This document shows positions 11,480 through 19,431 of a DNA stretch of 53,818 nucleotides, piece by piece (within the stretch, counting starts at the first letter, position 1; each line of letters starts with the position of its first letter). Position numbers and translations under genes: made by a program. Source of the DNA: Stappia sp. WLB 29. Its GTDB lineage: Bacteria > Pseudomonadota > Alphaproteobacteria > Rhizobiales > Stappiaceae. The stretch spans positions 192,919 to 246,736 of the forward strand of contig NZ_JALBGD010000009.1 of the NCBI RefSeq assembly GCF_023507705.1, in the 5' to 3' direction. The notes under the pieces were generated by a model that ran no database searches, was not told where the DNA came from, and saw only the letters and a list, made by a program, of their open reading frames with translations.

Positions 11480-11513
11480 ACCGGCGCCCCCTTGCAAGAG
11501 AGGCGGCGCCGGT
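11480..11513 (+). terminator. Candidate hairpin terminator after the ClpP paralog
   Basis: A 9-bp stem (ACCGGCGCC 11480-11488 with GGCGCCGGT 11505-11513) lies 7 nt after the stop codon. There is no T-run after it, so termination could be weak or the hairpin may only protect the 3' end. Confidence 0.4.
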
Positions 11514-11634
11514 ACGACATTCCGGCCCGGCCGGCGGCTGCCCCTCTCCTCGAGAGGGCGCGGACGTCCGCCGGGCCGTTTTCGTTTGCGGGGCCCCTCC
11601 CCGCCCTACGCGACATCCGAACAGGAGCAGTGCC

Positions 11635-12465
11635 ATGAACCAACATCTCACCCTCGGCGGCATCGACATTCCCGTGCTGGGGCTCGGGACCTGGCCGCTG
11701 AAGGACGAGCCGTGCCGCGACATGGTCCGCGCCGCGCTGGAAAGCGGCTGGGACCATGTCGACACGGCGGCGATGTATGCCAACGAGAAGGCGGTGGGCG
11801 CGGGCCTGCGCGCCTCGGGCCGCGCCCGCGACAGCTATCACGTGACGACCAAGGTCTGGCACGACAGCCTCGACCCGGAAAAGCTGATCCGCTCCTGCGA
11901 GGACAGCCTCGACCGGCTGGGGCTCGACCATGTCGACCTGTTCCTGATCCACTGGCCCAACCCACGCGTGCCGCTGAAGGAGCAGATCGAGGCGCTGCTG
12001 GAGCTGCGCCAGCGCGGCTGGACGCGCGCCATCGGCGTTTCCAACTTCACCGCCGCGATGGTGCGCGAGGCGCAGGACCTCGCCAAGGGACAGCTGGTCG
12101 CAAACCAGGTGGAGTATCACCCCTTCCTGTCGCAGAAGCGGGTGCGCGAGGCGCTGGAGGCCGCCGGCATGGCGCTGATCGCCTATTCGCCCATCGCCAA
12201 GGGCCGCGTCATCGGCAACGAGACGATCCGGGACATCGGCAAGCGCCACGGCAAGAGCGAGGTGCAGGTCACGCTGCGCTGGCTGCTGCAGCAGGAGAAC
12301 ACCATCGCCATCCCCAAGACCGGCACGCCCTCGAGGCTGGCGGAGAACGCCGCCGTCTTCGACTTCGAGCTGGACGAGGCCGAGATGGCGGCGATCTCCA
12401 CGCTCGGCAGCGCGGGCGGGCGCGGCATCGACCCGGACTGGGCGCCCGACTGGGACGAGGAATAG
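11635..12465 (+). CDS. Aldo/keto reductase
   Basis: A 276-residue NADPH-dependent (beta/alpha)8-barrel reductase, most similar to the 2,5-diketo-gluconate reductase type (DkgA/B). The catalytic tetrad is complete: Asp43, Tyr48, Lys73 and His106 (LIHWP). The GVSNF motif and a C-terminal IPKTGTPSRLAENAAVFDF cofactor-binding segment are also present. ATG at 11635 has AGGAG at 8 nt. It sits alone between hairpins, so is probably monocistronic; the physiological substrate is unknown. Confidence 0.93.
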   Translation: MNQHLTLGGIDIPVLGLGTWPLKDEPCRDMVRAALESGWDHVDTAAMYANEKAVGAGLRASGRARDSYHVTTKVWHDSLDPEKLIRSCEDSLDRLGLDHVDLFLIHWPNPRVPLKEQIEALLELRQRGWTRAIGVSNFTAAMVREAQDLAKGQLVANQVEYHPFLSQKRVREALEAAGMALIAYSPIAKGRVIGNETIRDIGKRHGKSEVQVTLRWLLQQENTIAIPKTGTPSRLAENAAVFDFELDEAEMAAISTLGSAGGRGIDPDWAPDWDEE

Positions 12466-12502
12466 GCCCGCCGCCCTGGGCGGACGGCCCCGACAAGCAT
12501 CG

Positions 12503-12532
12503 GCCTGCCATCGCTTTGCCGCGATGGCAGGC
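12503..12532. other. Strong hairpin between aldo/keto reductase and next gene
   Basis: An 11-bp perfect stem (GCCTGCCATCG 12503-12513, CGATGGCAGGC 12522-12532) with an 8-nt loop, lacking a T-tract on either exit side except AAAAG. It may act as a 3' stabiliser or a leader structure for the gene starting at 12601. Confidence 0.45.
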
Positions 12533-12600
12533 AAAAGTGAGCGTGGGAGCGCCCCGGCGGCACGCGAAGGCCGGGCGCGACAACAGGGGGGAGACCCGGC

Positions 12601-12951
12601 ATGCGCATCGAACGTTTGAATAAAGCAGGAACCGGGCTGGCCGTGGCAGCCCTTTCCGCCCTGATGCTGATGACGCTCGCCCCGCCGCCGGTCGCCGCGC
12701 AGCAGCGACCGGACCTCAGGCGCATGAGCTGCAACCAGGCGCAGAACCTCGTCGCACGCCGCGGCGCGGTGGTCATGACCACCGGCCAACACACCTATGA
12801 GCGCTTCGTCGCCGGTCCGCGCTGGTGCGACCACTGGGAAACGGTGCGCCCGGCGCAGGTGCGCACCCGCGACACCGGCCGCTGCATCGTCGGCTATATC
12901 TGCGAGACGCCGCTGTTCTCGCCCTGGGAGCGGCGCGGCGGCTGGCGCTGA
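12601..12951 (+). CDS. Conserved secreted four-cysteine protein
   Basis: A 116-residue exported protein: signal peptide up to about VAAQ (residue 34), then a mature domain with four cysteines (in MSCNQAQ, RWCDHW, GRCIVG and YICETP) likely forming two disulfides. The stretch RRGAVVMTTGQHTYERFV looks like a small periplasmic family widespread but uncharacterised in Hyphomicrobiales (from memory). GGGGGAG precedes the start. Its stop codon abuts the stop of the convergent WYL regulator (TGA|TCA), with no terminator between. Confidence 0.75.
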   Translation: MRIERLNKAGTGLAVAALSALMLMTLAPPPVAAQQRPDLRRMSCNQAQNLVARRGAVVMTTGQHTYERFVAGPRWCDHWETVRPAQVRTRDTGRCIVGYICETPLFSPWERRGGWR

Positions 12952-13629
12952 TCACAAGCTCGCAAGATAGTCCTCGAAACGCCGCCCGCGCTCGCTCGGG
13001 GCCCGCTCGTCCGTCTCCTCCACGGCCGTAATGCGGTCGAGGCGGAAGTTGCGGAAGTCGTCGCGTGCCTCGCACCACCCGGTCAGCAGCCAGACCTCGT
13101 CGAAGGCCGTGAGCCCGAGCGGGCGGACCCGCCTGCGGCTTTCCCGCCCGGCAAGATCCCTGTAATCGAGCAGCACGATCCGCTGCCGGCGAATGGCCCG
13201 GCGCAGCCCCGGCAACCAACGTTTGGCGGTCTGCGCCTGCGGACGCTCGCGCGCGACGGCACGCAGCGGCAGGCGAAGGGTCGTCTCGCCCCCCGCCTCG
13301 CCCGCGGCCGCGCCGATCTTGCCCGCGACACGCAGTGCCGCCTCGCGCAAGGGCGCATCGCCGCGCGCGCCCACCAGCCGCATGCCGAGCGCGATCGCCT
13401 CCAGTTCCTCCTCGTCGAAGCGCAGCGGCGGCAGGAAGTACCCCCGCTCCATCTGATAACCGAGCCCTGCCTCGCCGCGCACCGGCGCGCCCATCGCCTG
13501 CAGAGTGGCCATGTCCCGGTAGATCGTGCGGGGCGACACCTCTAGCGCGCTGGCAAGCTCCTCGGCCGAAACGGGACCGCCGGCGCTGCGCAGCCGGTCG
13601 AGCAGGGAGAACAGACGAAAGACCTTCAT
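12952..13629 (-). CDS. YafY-type HTH/WYL transcriptional regulator
   Basis: A 225-residue regulator with an N-terminal winged helix (LASALEVSPRTIYRDMATLQ) and a C-terminal WYL domain, which senses an unidentified ligand. I prefer the ATG at 13629, with AGGA 8 nt upstream, over ATGs at 13635 and 13650. It is divergent from the gene at 13719 with a CTGACA-N5-TGTCAG repeat between, so it probably controls that gene and itself. Confidence 0.88.
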   Translation of the reverse strand: MKVFRLFSLLDRLRSAGGPVSAEELASALEVSPRTIYRDMATLQAMGAPVRGEAGLGYQMERGYFLPPLRFDEEELEAIALGMRLVGARGDAPLREAALRVAGKIGAAAGEAGGETTLRLPLRAVARERPQAQTAKRWLPGLRRAIRRQRIVLLDYRDLAGRESRRRVRPLGLTAFDEVWLLTGWCEARDDFRNFRLDRITAVEETDERAPSERGRRFEDYLASL

Positions 13630-13652
13630 GGCCATAGTCCTAGCGCACACCC

Positions 13653-13669
13653 CTGACAGAAGGTGTCAG
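13653..13669. promoter_or_regulatory. Candidate operator of the WYL regulator
   Basis: Perfect inverted repeat CTGACA-GAAGG-TGTCAG in the 89-nt divergent gap between the WYL regulator and the gene at 13719. Position and symmetry fit an operator; the binding protein is inferred. Confidence 0.55.
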
Positions 13670-13718
13670 CAGCCACGGCGTATCTCCCGCAGTGCATCAC
13701 GCAGCATAGGAGCATCGC

Positions 13719-14315
13719 ATGCAAGGTCATTGCCTCGAAGTCGTCGCCTACCGGGTGGAAGATCCGGATCGCGCCGACCATGAACGCAGGCTCGCACTCG
13801 ACAAGATCCGCTCGTTCCCCGGCTTCCTCGCCTGGACGCAGCTGACGGGAACCGGCGAGGCGGCCCAGCGCGTCGATCTCGTCGCCTGGAAGAGCGAAGA
13901 GGCGGCGCTCTCGGCCGCACGCGAGGTCGGAGAAGGAGCAGACTTCGCCGGCTTCCGCGCCACGATCGGCAGCGTCGCCAGCATGGGCCACTACGCGGCG
14001 AGCCAGCCGGCGCCCCTCGGCCTCCTTTCCGGGGACGGGATGGAGATCGGCCGCTTCCGCCTGAAGGCGGGCGTGGCGGAAGCCGACATGCGCGCGGCCC
14101 ATGCACGGATGGTGGAGCGCCACCTCTCGCGCCAGCCGGGCTGGCTGGGCCAGCGGCTGGTCCGGCTCGAAAGCGGCACGTTCCTCGATATCGCCATTGC
14201 CGACAGCCGGGCGCGGGCCGTTGCCATCTGCAACAGCTGGCAGGGCAACGCGGACTGCGACGCCTTCCTCGCCCTGATCGAGCCGGAAAACATGGAATTC
14301 GGCGAATTGGTGTGA
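13719..14315 (+). CDS. Two-domain ferredoxin-like barrel protein (ABM-like)
   Basis: A 198-residue cytoplasmic protein with two halves (about 1-95 and 105-198), each reading like a dimeric alpha/beta-barrel (antibiotic biosynthesis monooxygenase-like) domain: VVAYRV...FPGFLAWTQL...DLVAWKSEEAALSA, then IGRFRLKAGV...QPGWLGQRLV...IAIADSRARAVAI. AGGAG precedes the ATG. Genes of this kind are commonly paired with YafY regulators, but enzymatic activity is not established. Confidence 0.7.
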   Translation: MQGHCLEVVAYRVEDPDRADHERRLALDKIRSFPGFLAWTQLTGTGEAAQRVDLVAWKSEEAALSAAREVGEGADFAGFRATIGSVASMGHYAASQPAPLGLLSGDGMEIGRFRLKAGVAEADMRAAHARMVERHLSRQPGWLGQRLVRLESGTFLDIAIADSRARAVAICNSWQGNADCDAFLALIEPENMEFGELV

Positions 14316-14341
14316 TCCGAACGCAAGGCAAGCTCGGCACG

Positions 14342-14373
14342 ACGGCGCATTCCCCGCAGGAATGCGCCGTTTT
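14342..14373 (+). terminator. Intrinsic terminator
   Basis: Perfect 12-bp stem ACGGCGCATTCC / GGAATGCGCCGT (14342-14353, 14359-14370) with a 5-nt loop followed by TTTT. It ends the barrel-protein gene and isolates the downstream ATP-grasp cluster. Confidence 0.88.
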
Positions 14374-14395
14374 CGCAAGTCCGAAACCTCTTGAT

Positions 14396-14423
14396 TTGAC
14401 GTGTCCCCTAGGCGCGTTAAGCT
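14396..14423 (+). promoter_or_regulatory. Candidate promoter of the ATP-grasp/Anbu cluster
   Basis: TTGACG (14396-14401), 16-nt spacer, TAAGCT (14418-14423), just after the preceding terminator. The -35 match is good and the -10 is poor. The leader to the first gene would be about 190 nt. Confidence 0.35.
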
Positions 14424-14609
14424 TGTTGCCGCAAGGTCCAGTCCCGGTCGGCCTGCCTGCCGGGAATGCAGATGGAGGTGTTTGCTGGCGCAATTTCGGA
14501 CTTGGAAGGCGCCGTTCCGGTTTGCGAACATGGGCCCTGTCGGCGGAGCGCCAGACCGCTTCGCCTTCAAGAACAAGACGACGTTGCGGACGAGGGGTTA
14601 GAGACACGC

Positions 14610-16031
14610 ATGGGGGAGAGCACGATTTTCAACGAGATGCTGACCGCCGACGGCAAGCCCCGCGCGCCCTACAGGCGGCTCGCCGAATGGTTCGACACCC
14701 TGTCCCCGGCGGAGATGCGCAAGAAATCGCGCGAGGCAGAGACGATCTTCCGCCGCCTCGGCATCACCTTCGCCGTCTACGGCACGTCAGAGGCCACCGA
14801 ACGGCTGATCCCCTTCGACATCGTCCCGCGCGTGCTCTCGGCGTCCGAGTGGCGGCGCCTGTCGGCCGGCATCGACCAGCGGGTGCGGGCGCTCAACGCC
14901 TTCCTCTACGACATCTACCATCGCCAGGAGATCGTGCGGGCCGGCCGCGTGCCGGCGGAGCTGATCCTGCAGAACGAAGCCTTCCTGCCGGAGATGATCG
15001 GCTTCACCCCGGCGCGCCGGGTCTATGCCCATATTATAGGCACCGACCTCGTGCGCGTCGGCGAGGACGACTTCTACGTGCTGGAGGACAACACCCGCAC
15101 CCCGTCCGGCGTCTCCTACATGCTGGAGAACCGGGAGACGATGATGCGGATGTTCCCGGAGCTGTTCCAGCAGAACCGGGTGGCGCCGATCGAGCACTAT
15201 CCGGACATGCTGCGCGAGACGCTGGAAAGCGTCGCGCCGGAGAACTGCGACGGCGATCCGACGGTCTGCATCCTGACGCCGGGCATCTACAACTCCGCCT
15301 ATTTCGAGCATGCCTTCCTCGCCGACACGATGGGCGTGGAGCTGTGCGAGGCCCGCGACCTCTATGTGGAGGACGGCAAGGTGTGGATGCGCACCACCCA
15401 GTCGCCGCAGCGGGTCCATGTGATCTACCGGCGCATCGACGATGCCTTCCTCGATCCGCTGACCTTCCGTCCCGACAGCATGCTCGGCGTGCCCGGCCTG
15501 TTCGACGCCTACCGGGCGGGCAACGTGACGATCTGCAACGCACCGGGCACGGGCATTGCGGACGACAAGGCGATCTATGCCTATGTGCCGGACATCATCG
15601 AGTTCTACACCGGCCAGAAACCGATCCTGAAGAACGTACCGACCTGGAACTGCGCCAAGCCGGACGACCTCGCCTATGTGCTCGACCGCCTGCCGGAGCT
15701 GGTGGTGAAGGAGGTGCACGGCTCGGGCGGCTACGGCATGCTGATCGGTCCGACCGCCTCCAAGCGCGAGATCGCCGAGTTCTCCAAGCGGCTGAACGCC
15801 AACCCCGCCAACTACATCGCCCAGCCGACCCTGGCGCTGTCGGCCTGCCCGACCCACGTGCAATCGGGGCTGGCGCCCCGCCATGTCGACTTGAGGCCCT
15901 ATGTGCTGGTCGGAGACAAGGTGCGCATCACGCCCGGCGGCCTGACCCGCGTGGCGCTGAAGAAAGGCTCCCTGGTGGTGAATTCCAGCCAGGGCGGCGG
16001 CACCAAGGACACCTGGGTTCTGGAGGACTGA
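14610..16031 (+). CDS. Circularly permuted ATP-grasp type 2 protein
   Basis: A 473-residue member of the circularly permuted ATP-grasp family (DUF404/DUF407), predicted amidoligases that join an amino group to a carboxylate using ATP. Conserved features include DDFYVLEDNTRTPSGVSYML, KEVHGSGGYGMLIGP (nucleotide-binding loop) and the C-terminal HVDLRPYVLVGD...PGGLTRVAL...SSQGGGTKDTWVL. I start at ATG 14610; the open frame continues to 14466 but that part has no family character. It is followed 6 nt later by the alpha-E gene, a fixed partnership across proteobacteria. Confidence 0.92.
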   Translation: MGESTIFNEMLTADGKPRAPYRRLAEWFDTLSPAEMRKKSREAETIFRRLGITFAVYGTSEATERLIPFDIVPRVLSASEWRRLSAGIDQRVRALNAFLYDIYHRQEIVRAGRVPAELILQNEAFLPEMIGFTPARRVYAHIIGTDLVRVGEDDFYVLEDNTRTPSGVSYMLENRETMMRMFPELFQQNRVAPIEHYPDMLRETLESVAPENCDGDPTVCILTPGIYNSAYFEHAFLADTMGVELCEARDLYVEDGKVWMRTTQSPQRVHVIYRRIDDAFLDPLTFRPDSMLGVPGLFDAYRAGNVTICNAPGTGIADDKAIYAYVPDIIEFYTGQKPILKNVPTWNCAKPDDLAYVLDRLPELVVKEVHGSGGYGMLIGPTASKREIAEFSKRLNANPANYIAQPTLALSACPTHVQSGLAPRHVDLRPYVLVGDKVRITPGGLTRVALKKGSLVVNSSQGGGTKDTWVLED

Positions 16032-16037
16032 CGAACC

Positions 16038-16985
16038 ATGCTCGGCCGTACCGCCGCATCCCTGTTCTGGACCTCGCGCTACAACGAGCGGGCGGAGAAC
16101 ATGGCCCGCCTGCTGGAGGTGGGATATCGCATCGCCATGACGCCGCGCCTGGGCCAGGACGCCGCCGACGACTGGCGCTCGACGCTGGTCAGCGCCGGCT
16201 GCGACCAGGCCTTCTTCAAGAAGCACGACGAGCTGACCAAGCGCTCCGTCGTCGCGCACATGCTGTTCGACCCGGACAACCCCTCCTCCGTGCGCTCCTG
16301 CATCGAGGCGGCCCGCAACAACGCGCGCTCGGTGCGCACCGCCATCACCGGCGAGATGTGGGAAAGCCTGAACACGACCTATATCGACTTCATGGAAGTG
16401 CGCCCGCAGCACATGACCGACGACAAGCTGCCGGGCTTCCTGACCTGGATCAAGCAGCGCTCCATGCTGTTCCGCGGCGCGATGCTCGGCACATTGATGC
16501 GCGACGAGGGCTACCACTTCTCGCAGTTCGGCTGCTTCATCGAGCGCGCCGACAACACCTCGCGCATCCTCGACGTGAAATACTGGATTCTGCTGCCGGA
16601 CAACGAGGTGGTCGGCGGCGAACTGGACCGCTACCAGTGGTCGACGATCCTGCGCTCGGTCTCGGCCCATCGCAGCTATCGCCACGCCTATCGCGATGCC
16701 CAGATCCGTCCGTTCAACATCGCCGAGTTCCTGATCCTGCGGAAGGAGATGCCGCGCTCGCTGGCCTATTGCTACGACTGGATCTCCGAAAGCATGGACT
16801 CGCTGACCGCCCGCTACGGCGAGCAGCCGATGAGCTACGACATGGCCAAGCGCACCTACCAGCTGCTGGACGGGACGACGATGCAGCAGGTTTTCCAGAG
16901 CGGCCTGCACGAGTTCCTGGGGGACATGATCGCCAGAAACAACGGGCTGGGCGCGCAGCTCGCAGCGGACTATCACTTCGCCTGA
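16038..16985 (+). CDS. Alpha-E domain-containing protein (DUF403)
   Basis: A 315-residue all-helical protein of the alpha-E (DUF403) family, found almost always beside a permuted ATP-grasp protein. Typical features are the N-terminal LGRTAASLFWTSRYNERAENMARLLE and the central FSQFGCFIERADNTSRILDVKYW. Biochemical role unknown; it is thought to act with the ATP-grasp partner in a peptide-type ligation. Starts 6 nt after the previous stop with GGAGG inside the end of that gene. Confidence 0.92.
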   Translation: MLGRTAASLFWTSRYNERAENMARLLEVGYRIAMTPRLGQDAADDWRSTLVSAGCDQAFFKKHDELTKRSVVAHMLFDPDNPSSVRSCIEAARNNARSVRTAITGEMWESLNTTYIDFMEVRPQHMTDDKLPGFLTWIKQRSMLFRGAMLGTLMRDEGYHFSQFGCFIERADNTSRILDVKYWILLPDNEVVGGELDRYQWSTILRSVSAHRSYRHAYRDAQIRPFNIAEFLILRKEMPRSLAYCYDWISESMDSLTARYGEQPMSYDMAKRTYQLLDGTTMQQVFQSGLHEFLGDMIARNNGLGAQLAADYHFA

Positions 16986-17064
16986 GACGAGACGAAACGA
17001 GCAGAACGACAAGACGCCGGCGGCCGAACGCAAAGCCGGCCGCAGACGAGGAAGCCGGAGAGAC

Positions 17065-17886
17065 ATGCGCCTCAGCGTCAAACATGTGACCCGCTATCGG
17101 TACGACCGCCCGCTGGCCCACATGGTCCAGCAGCTGCGCCTGACGCCACCCACCCTGGCCGGGCAGAAAGTCGTGTCCTGGACCATCGACGTGCCGGGCT
17201 ACGACCGGGCCGGGCACTACATCGATGCCTTCGGCAATCCGGTCGCCATCGTCAGCCACCGCGAGACGATGAGCGAGTTGACCATCACTGTAGAGGGCGT
17301 GGTCGAGACGCAGGACCGGGCGGGCGTCGTGGGCCTGCCCCCGAGCCCGACGCCCGACAACGTGTTCCTCCGCTACACCCCGCTGACCAAAGCCAACCCG
17401 GCGATCCGCCGGCTCGGCGCTCTGGCCGAACGCGGCGAGGCGGACGCGGTCTCCGGTTTCCACGACCTGATGCAGGCGATCCGCGACAAGGTCGCCTACC
17501 GCACCGGCGTCACCGAGGTGCATACCGCGGCCGTCGATGCGTTGAATGCCGGCGAGGGCGTATGCCAGGACCATGCGCATATCTTCATCGCCGCAGCCCG
17601 TTCCATCGGCGTGCCGGCGCGCTATATATCGGGCTACATGCTGCTGGACGACGGACAGGGGTCGGAGGCGCATCACGCCTGGGCCGAGGTCCTGCTGCCG
17701 CAGCTCGGCTGGGTCGGCTTCGACATATCGAACGGCATGTGCCCGACCGACCGCTACATCCGCCTCACCTGCGGCCTCGACTCGCGCTCCGCCGCGCCGA
17801 TCCGCGGTATCCGCACGGGCGGGTCCGGCGAGAACATGGATGTGGAGGTGGCGGTTTCACAGGAATCGCAGCAAGCTCAGCAATAG
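17065..17886 (+). CDS. Transglutaminase-like cysteine protease family protein
   Basis: A 273-residue protein with an N-terminal beta-sandwich (bacterial transglutaminase-like N domain, about 1-85) and a papain-fold transglutaminase-like core. The catalytic triad is visible: Cys167 (GVCQDHAH), His204 (HHAWAEV) and Asp220 (FDISN). It may cleave or form isopeptide bonds, and no signal peptide is present, so it acts in the cytoplasm. Located 79 nt after the alpha-E gene and 121 nt before Anbu on the same strand; GGAG lies 4 nt before the ATG. Confidence 0.92.
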   Translation: MRLSVKHVTRYRYDRPLAHMVQQLRLTPPTLAGQKVVSWTIDVPGYDRAGHYIDAFGNPVAIVSHRETMSELTITVEGVVETQDRAGVVGLPPSPTPDNVFLRYTPLTKANPAIRRLGALAERGEADAVSGFHDLMQAIRDKVAYRTGVTEVHTAAVDALNAGEGVCQDHAHIFIAAARSIGVPARYISGYMLLDDGQGSEAHHAWAEVLLPQLGWVGFDISNGMCPTDRYIRLTCGLDSRSAAPIRGIRTGGSGENMDVEVAVSQESQQAQQ

Positions 17887-18007
17887 GACCGTTGCCGGTA
17901 CGGCAGCGAACCTGTCAAATCCCCAGGAGCCGGCGCGACGCGCGAATCGTCGCCGCGCGCGATCCGGCCGGGCGTCCGCCCTCCCCGTTTTCGGAGATTG
18001 TCTGCTC

Positions 18008-18739
18008 ATGACCTATTGTGTCGGTCTGAAGCTCGATCGCGGCATCGTGATGGCCGCCGATACGCGCACCAATGCCGGGCTCGACAATGTCGCCACCTTC
18101 AAGAAGCTGCATGTGTGGGAAAAGCCGGGCGACCGGGTGATCTGCATGATGGCGGCCGGCAACCTCGCCGTCACCCAGTCGGTGGTGAGCCTCTTGAGCG
18201 AGCGGCTGAAGGGCGAGGAACCGGGCCGTCCGACGCTGCATACCGTGGACACCATGTTCCAGGCCGCGCGGCTGGTGGGCAGCGCGGTGCGCGACGTGCG
18301 CGCCATCGACGGCGAGGCGCTTGCCGCAAACTCCGAGAGCTTCAGCGTCACCTTCCTGCTGGGCGGCCAGATCAGGGGCGAGGCGCCGCGCCTCTTCCAG
18401 ATCTATTCGGCCGGCAACTTCATCGAGGCCTCCGCCGATACGCCCTTCCTGCAGATCGGCGAGCACAAATACGGCAAGCCGATCCTCGACCGGGTGACGC
18501 AGGCGGACATGCGCCTCGGCCAGGCGGCGAAGCTGGTGCTGCTGTCGTTCAACTCGACCCTGCGCTCGAACCTGTCGGTCGGCATGCCCATCGACATGCT
18601 GCTCTACAACACCGACAGCTTCTCCGCCCATCGCCAGACCCGCATCCGCGAGGACGACCCCTATTTCGCGGACCTCTCCCGCATGTGGTCGGAAAAGCTG
18701 CGCGACGCGGTCGCCGAGATTCCCGACTTCGAGATCTGA
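18008..18739 (+). CDS. Anbu, proteasome-like peptidase
   Basis: A 243-residue Anbu (ancestral beta subunit) homolog, an Ntn-hydrolase related to HslV and 20S beta subunits. After removal of Met1 the new N-terminal Thr would be the nucleophile, with Asp17 (AADTRTNAG) and Lys32 (TFKKLH) in mature numbering as the supporting residues. Anbu forms open helical rings and its cellular substrate is not settled. No unfoldase ATPase lies nearby. Its stop is only 6 nt from the stop of the convergent ABC ATPase gene, with no terminator between. Confidence 0.93.
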   Translation: MTYCVGLKLDRGIVMAADTRTNAGLDNVATFKKLHVWEKPGDRVICMMAAGNLAVTQSVVSLLSERLKGEEPGRPTLHTVDTMFQAARLVGSAVRDVRAIDGEALAANSESFSVTFLLGGQIRGEAPRLFQIYSAGNFIEASADTPFLQIGEHKYGKPILDRVTQADMRLGQAAKLVLLSFNSTLRSNLSVGMPIDMLLYNTDSFSAHRQTRIREDDPYFADLSRMWSEKLRDAVAEIPDFEI

Positions 18740-18745
18740 CGCCCC

Positions 18746-19429
18746 TCACCCCTCGAGGATGCGGCCGTCCTCCATCCGCACGATGCGGTCGGCAAGGTCG
18801 AGGATGCGGTTGTCGTGGGTGACCATCAGCGTGGTGGTGCCGCGCTCGCGGCCGAGCCGGCGTAGCATCTCGACGACGGCAAGGCCGCTGTCGCGGTCGA
18901 GCGCGGCCGTCGGCTCGTCGGCCAGCACCACCGGCGGATTGCCGACCAGCGCCCGGGCGACGGCGACACGCTGCTTCTGCCCGCCGGAGAGATTGCCCGG
19001 CAGGTAGTCCACCCGCTCCGACAGGCCGACGAGGCCGAGCACATGGCGCGCCGCCGCTCGCCCGTCGCCGGTGACGCGGTCCCCGTGGACGGCGAGCCCC
19101 ATATGGACGTTCTGCAGGGCCGTCAGGCTTTCGTGCAGATTGTGCGCCTGGAAGATGAAGCCGAGCTGCCGCCGGCACGCGACGAGCTCCGCCTCGCTGG
19201 CGCCATTCAGCTCGCGGCCGAGCAGCTCCACCGAGCCGGCCTCGACCTGCCGCAGGCAGCCGATCAGGGTGAGCAGCGTCGTCTTGCCGGAGCCGGATGC
19301 GCCCATCAGCACCACCAGCTCGCCGCGCCGGACTTCCAGATCGACGTCGAACAGCACCTGCTTGCGCGCCTCGCCGCTGCCGAACCAGTGACTGAGCCCA
19401 CGCACGGCGATGGCAAGCGCGTCGCCCAT
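18746..19429 (-). CDS. ABC exporter ATP-binding subunit, DevA family
   Basis: A 227-residue MacB/LolD-type ATPase: Walker A GASGSGKTT, Q-loop FIFQAHNLHESLTALQN, signature LSGGQKQR, Walker B VVLADEPTAALD and switch VTHD. It powers the permease encoded immediately upstream (2-nt gap). Together with permease and fusion protein it matches the DevBCA class, which in cyanobacteria exports glycolipids; the cargo here is unknown. The last gene of the operon. Confidence 0.92.
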   Translation of the reverse strand: MGDALAIAVRGLSHWFGSGEARKQVLFDVDLEVRRGELVVLMGASGSGKTTLLTLIGCLRQVEAGSVELLGRELNGASEAELVACRRQLGFIFQAHNLHESLTALQNVHMGLAVHGDRVTGDGRAAARHVLGLVGLSERVDYLPGNLSGGQKQRVAVARALVGNPPVVLADEPTAALDRDSGLAVVEMLRRLGRERGTTTLMVTHDNRILDLADRIVRMEDGRILEG

Positions 19430-19431
19430 GA

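Noticed and set aside
12503-12532. 11-bp hairpin as an intrinsic terminator
   Set aside because: No T-tract follows it on either strand, so it is listed only as a hairpin.
14787-17081. 764-residue minus-strand frame opposite the ATP-grasp and alpha-E genes
   Set aside because: Antisense shadow with no recognisable domain; the plus-strand genes are clear family members.
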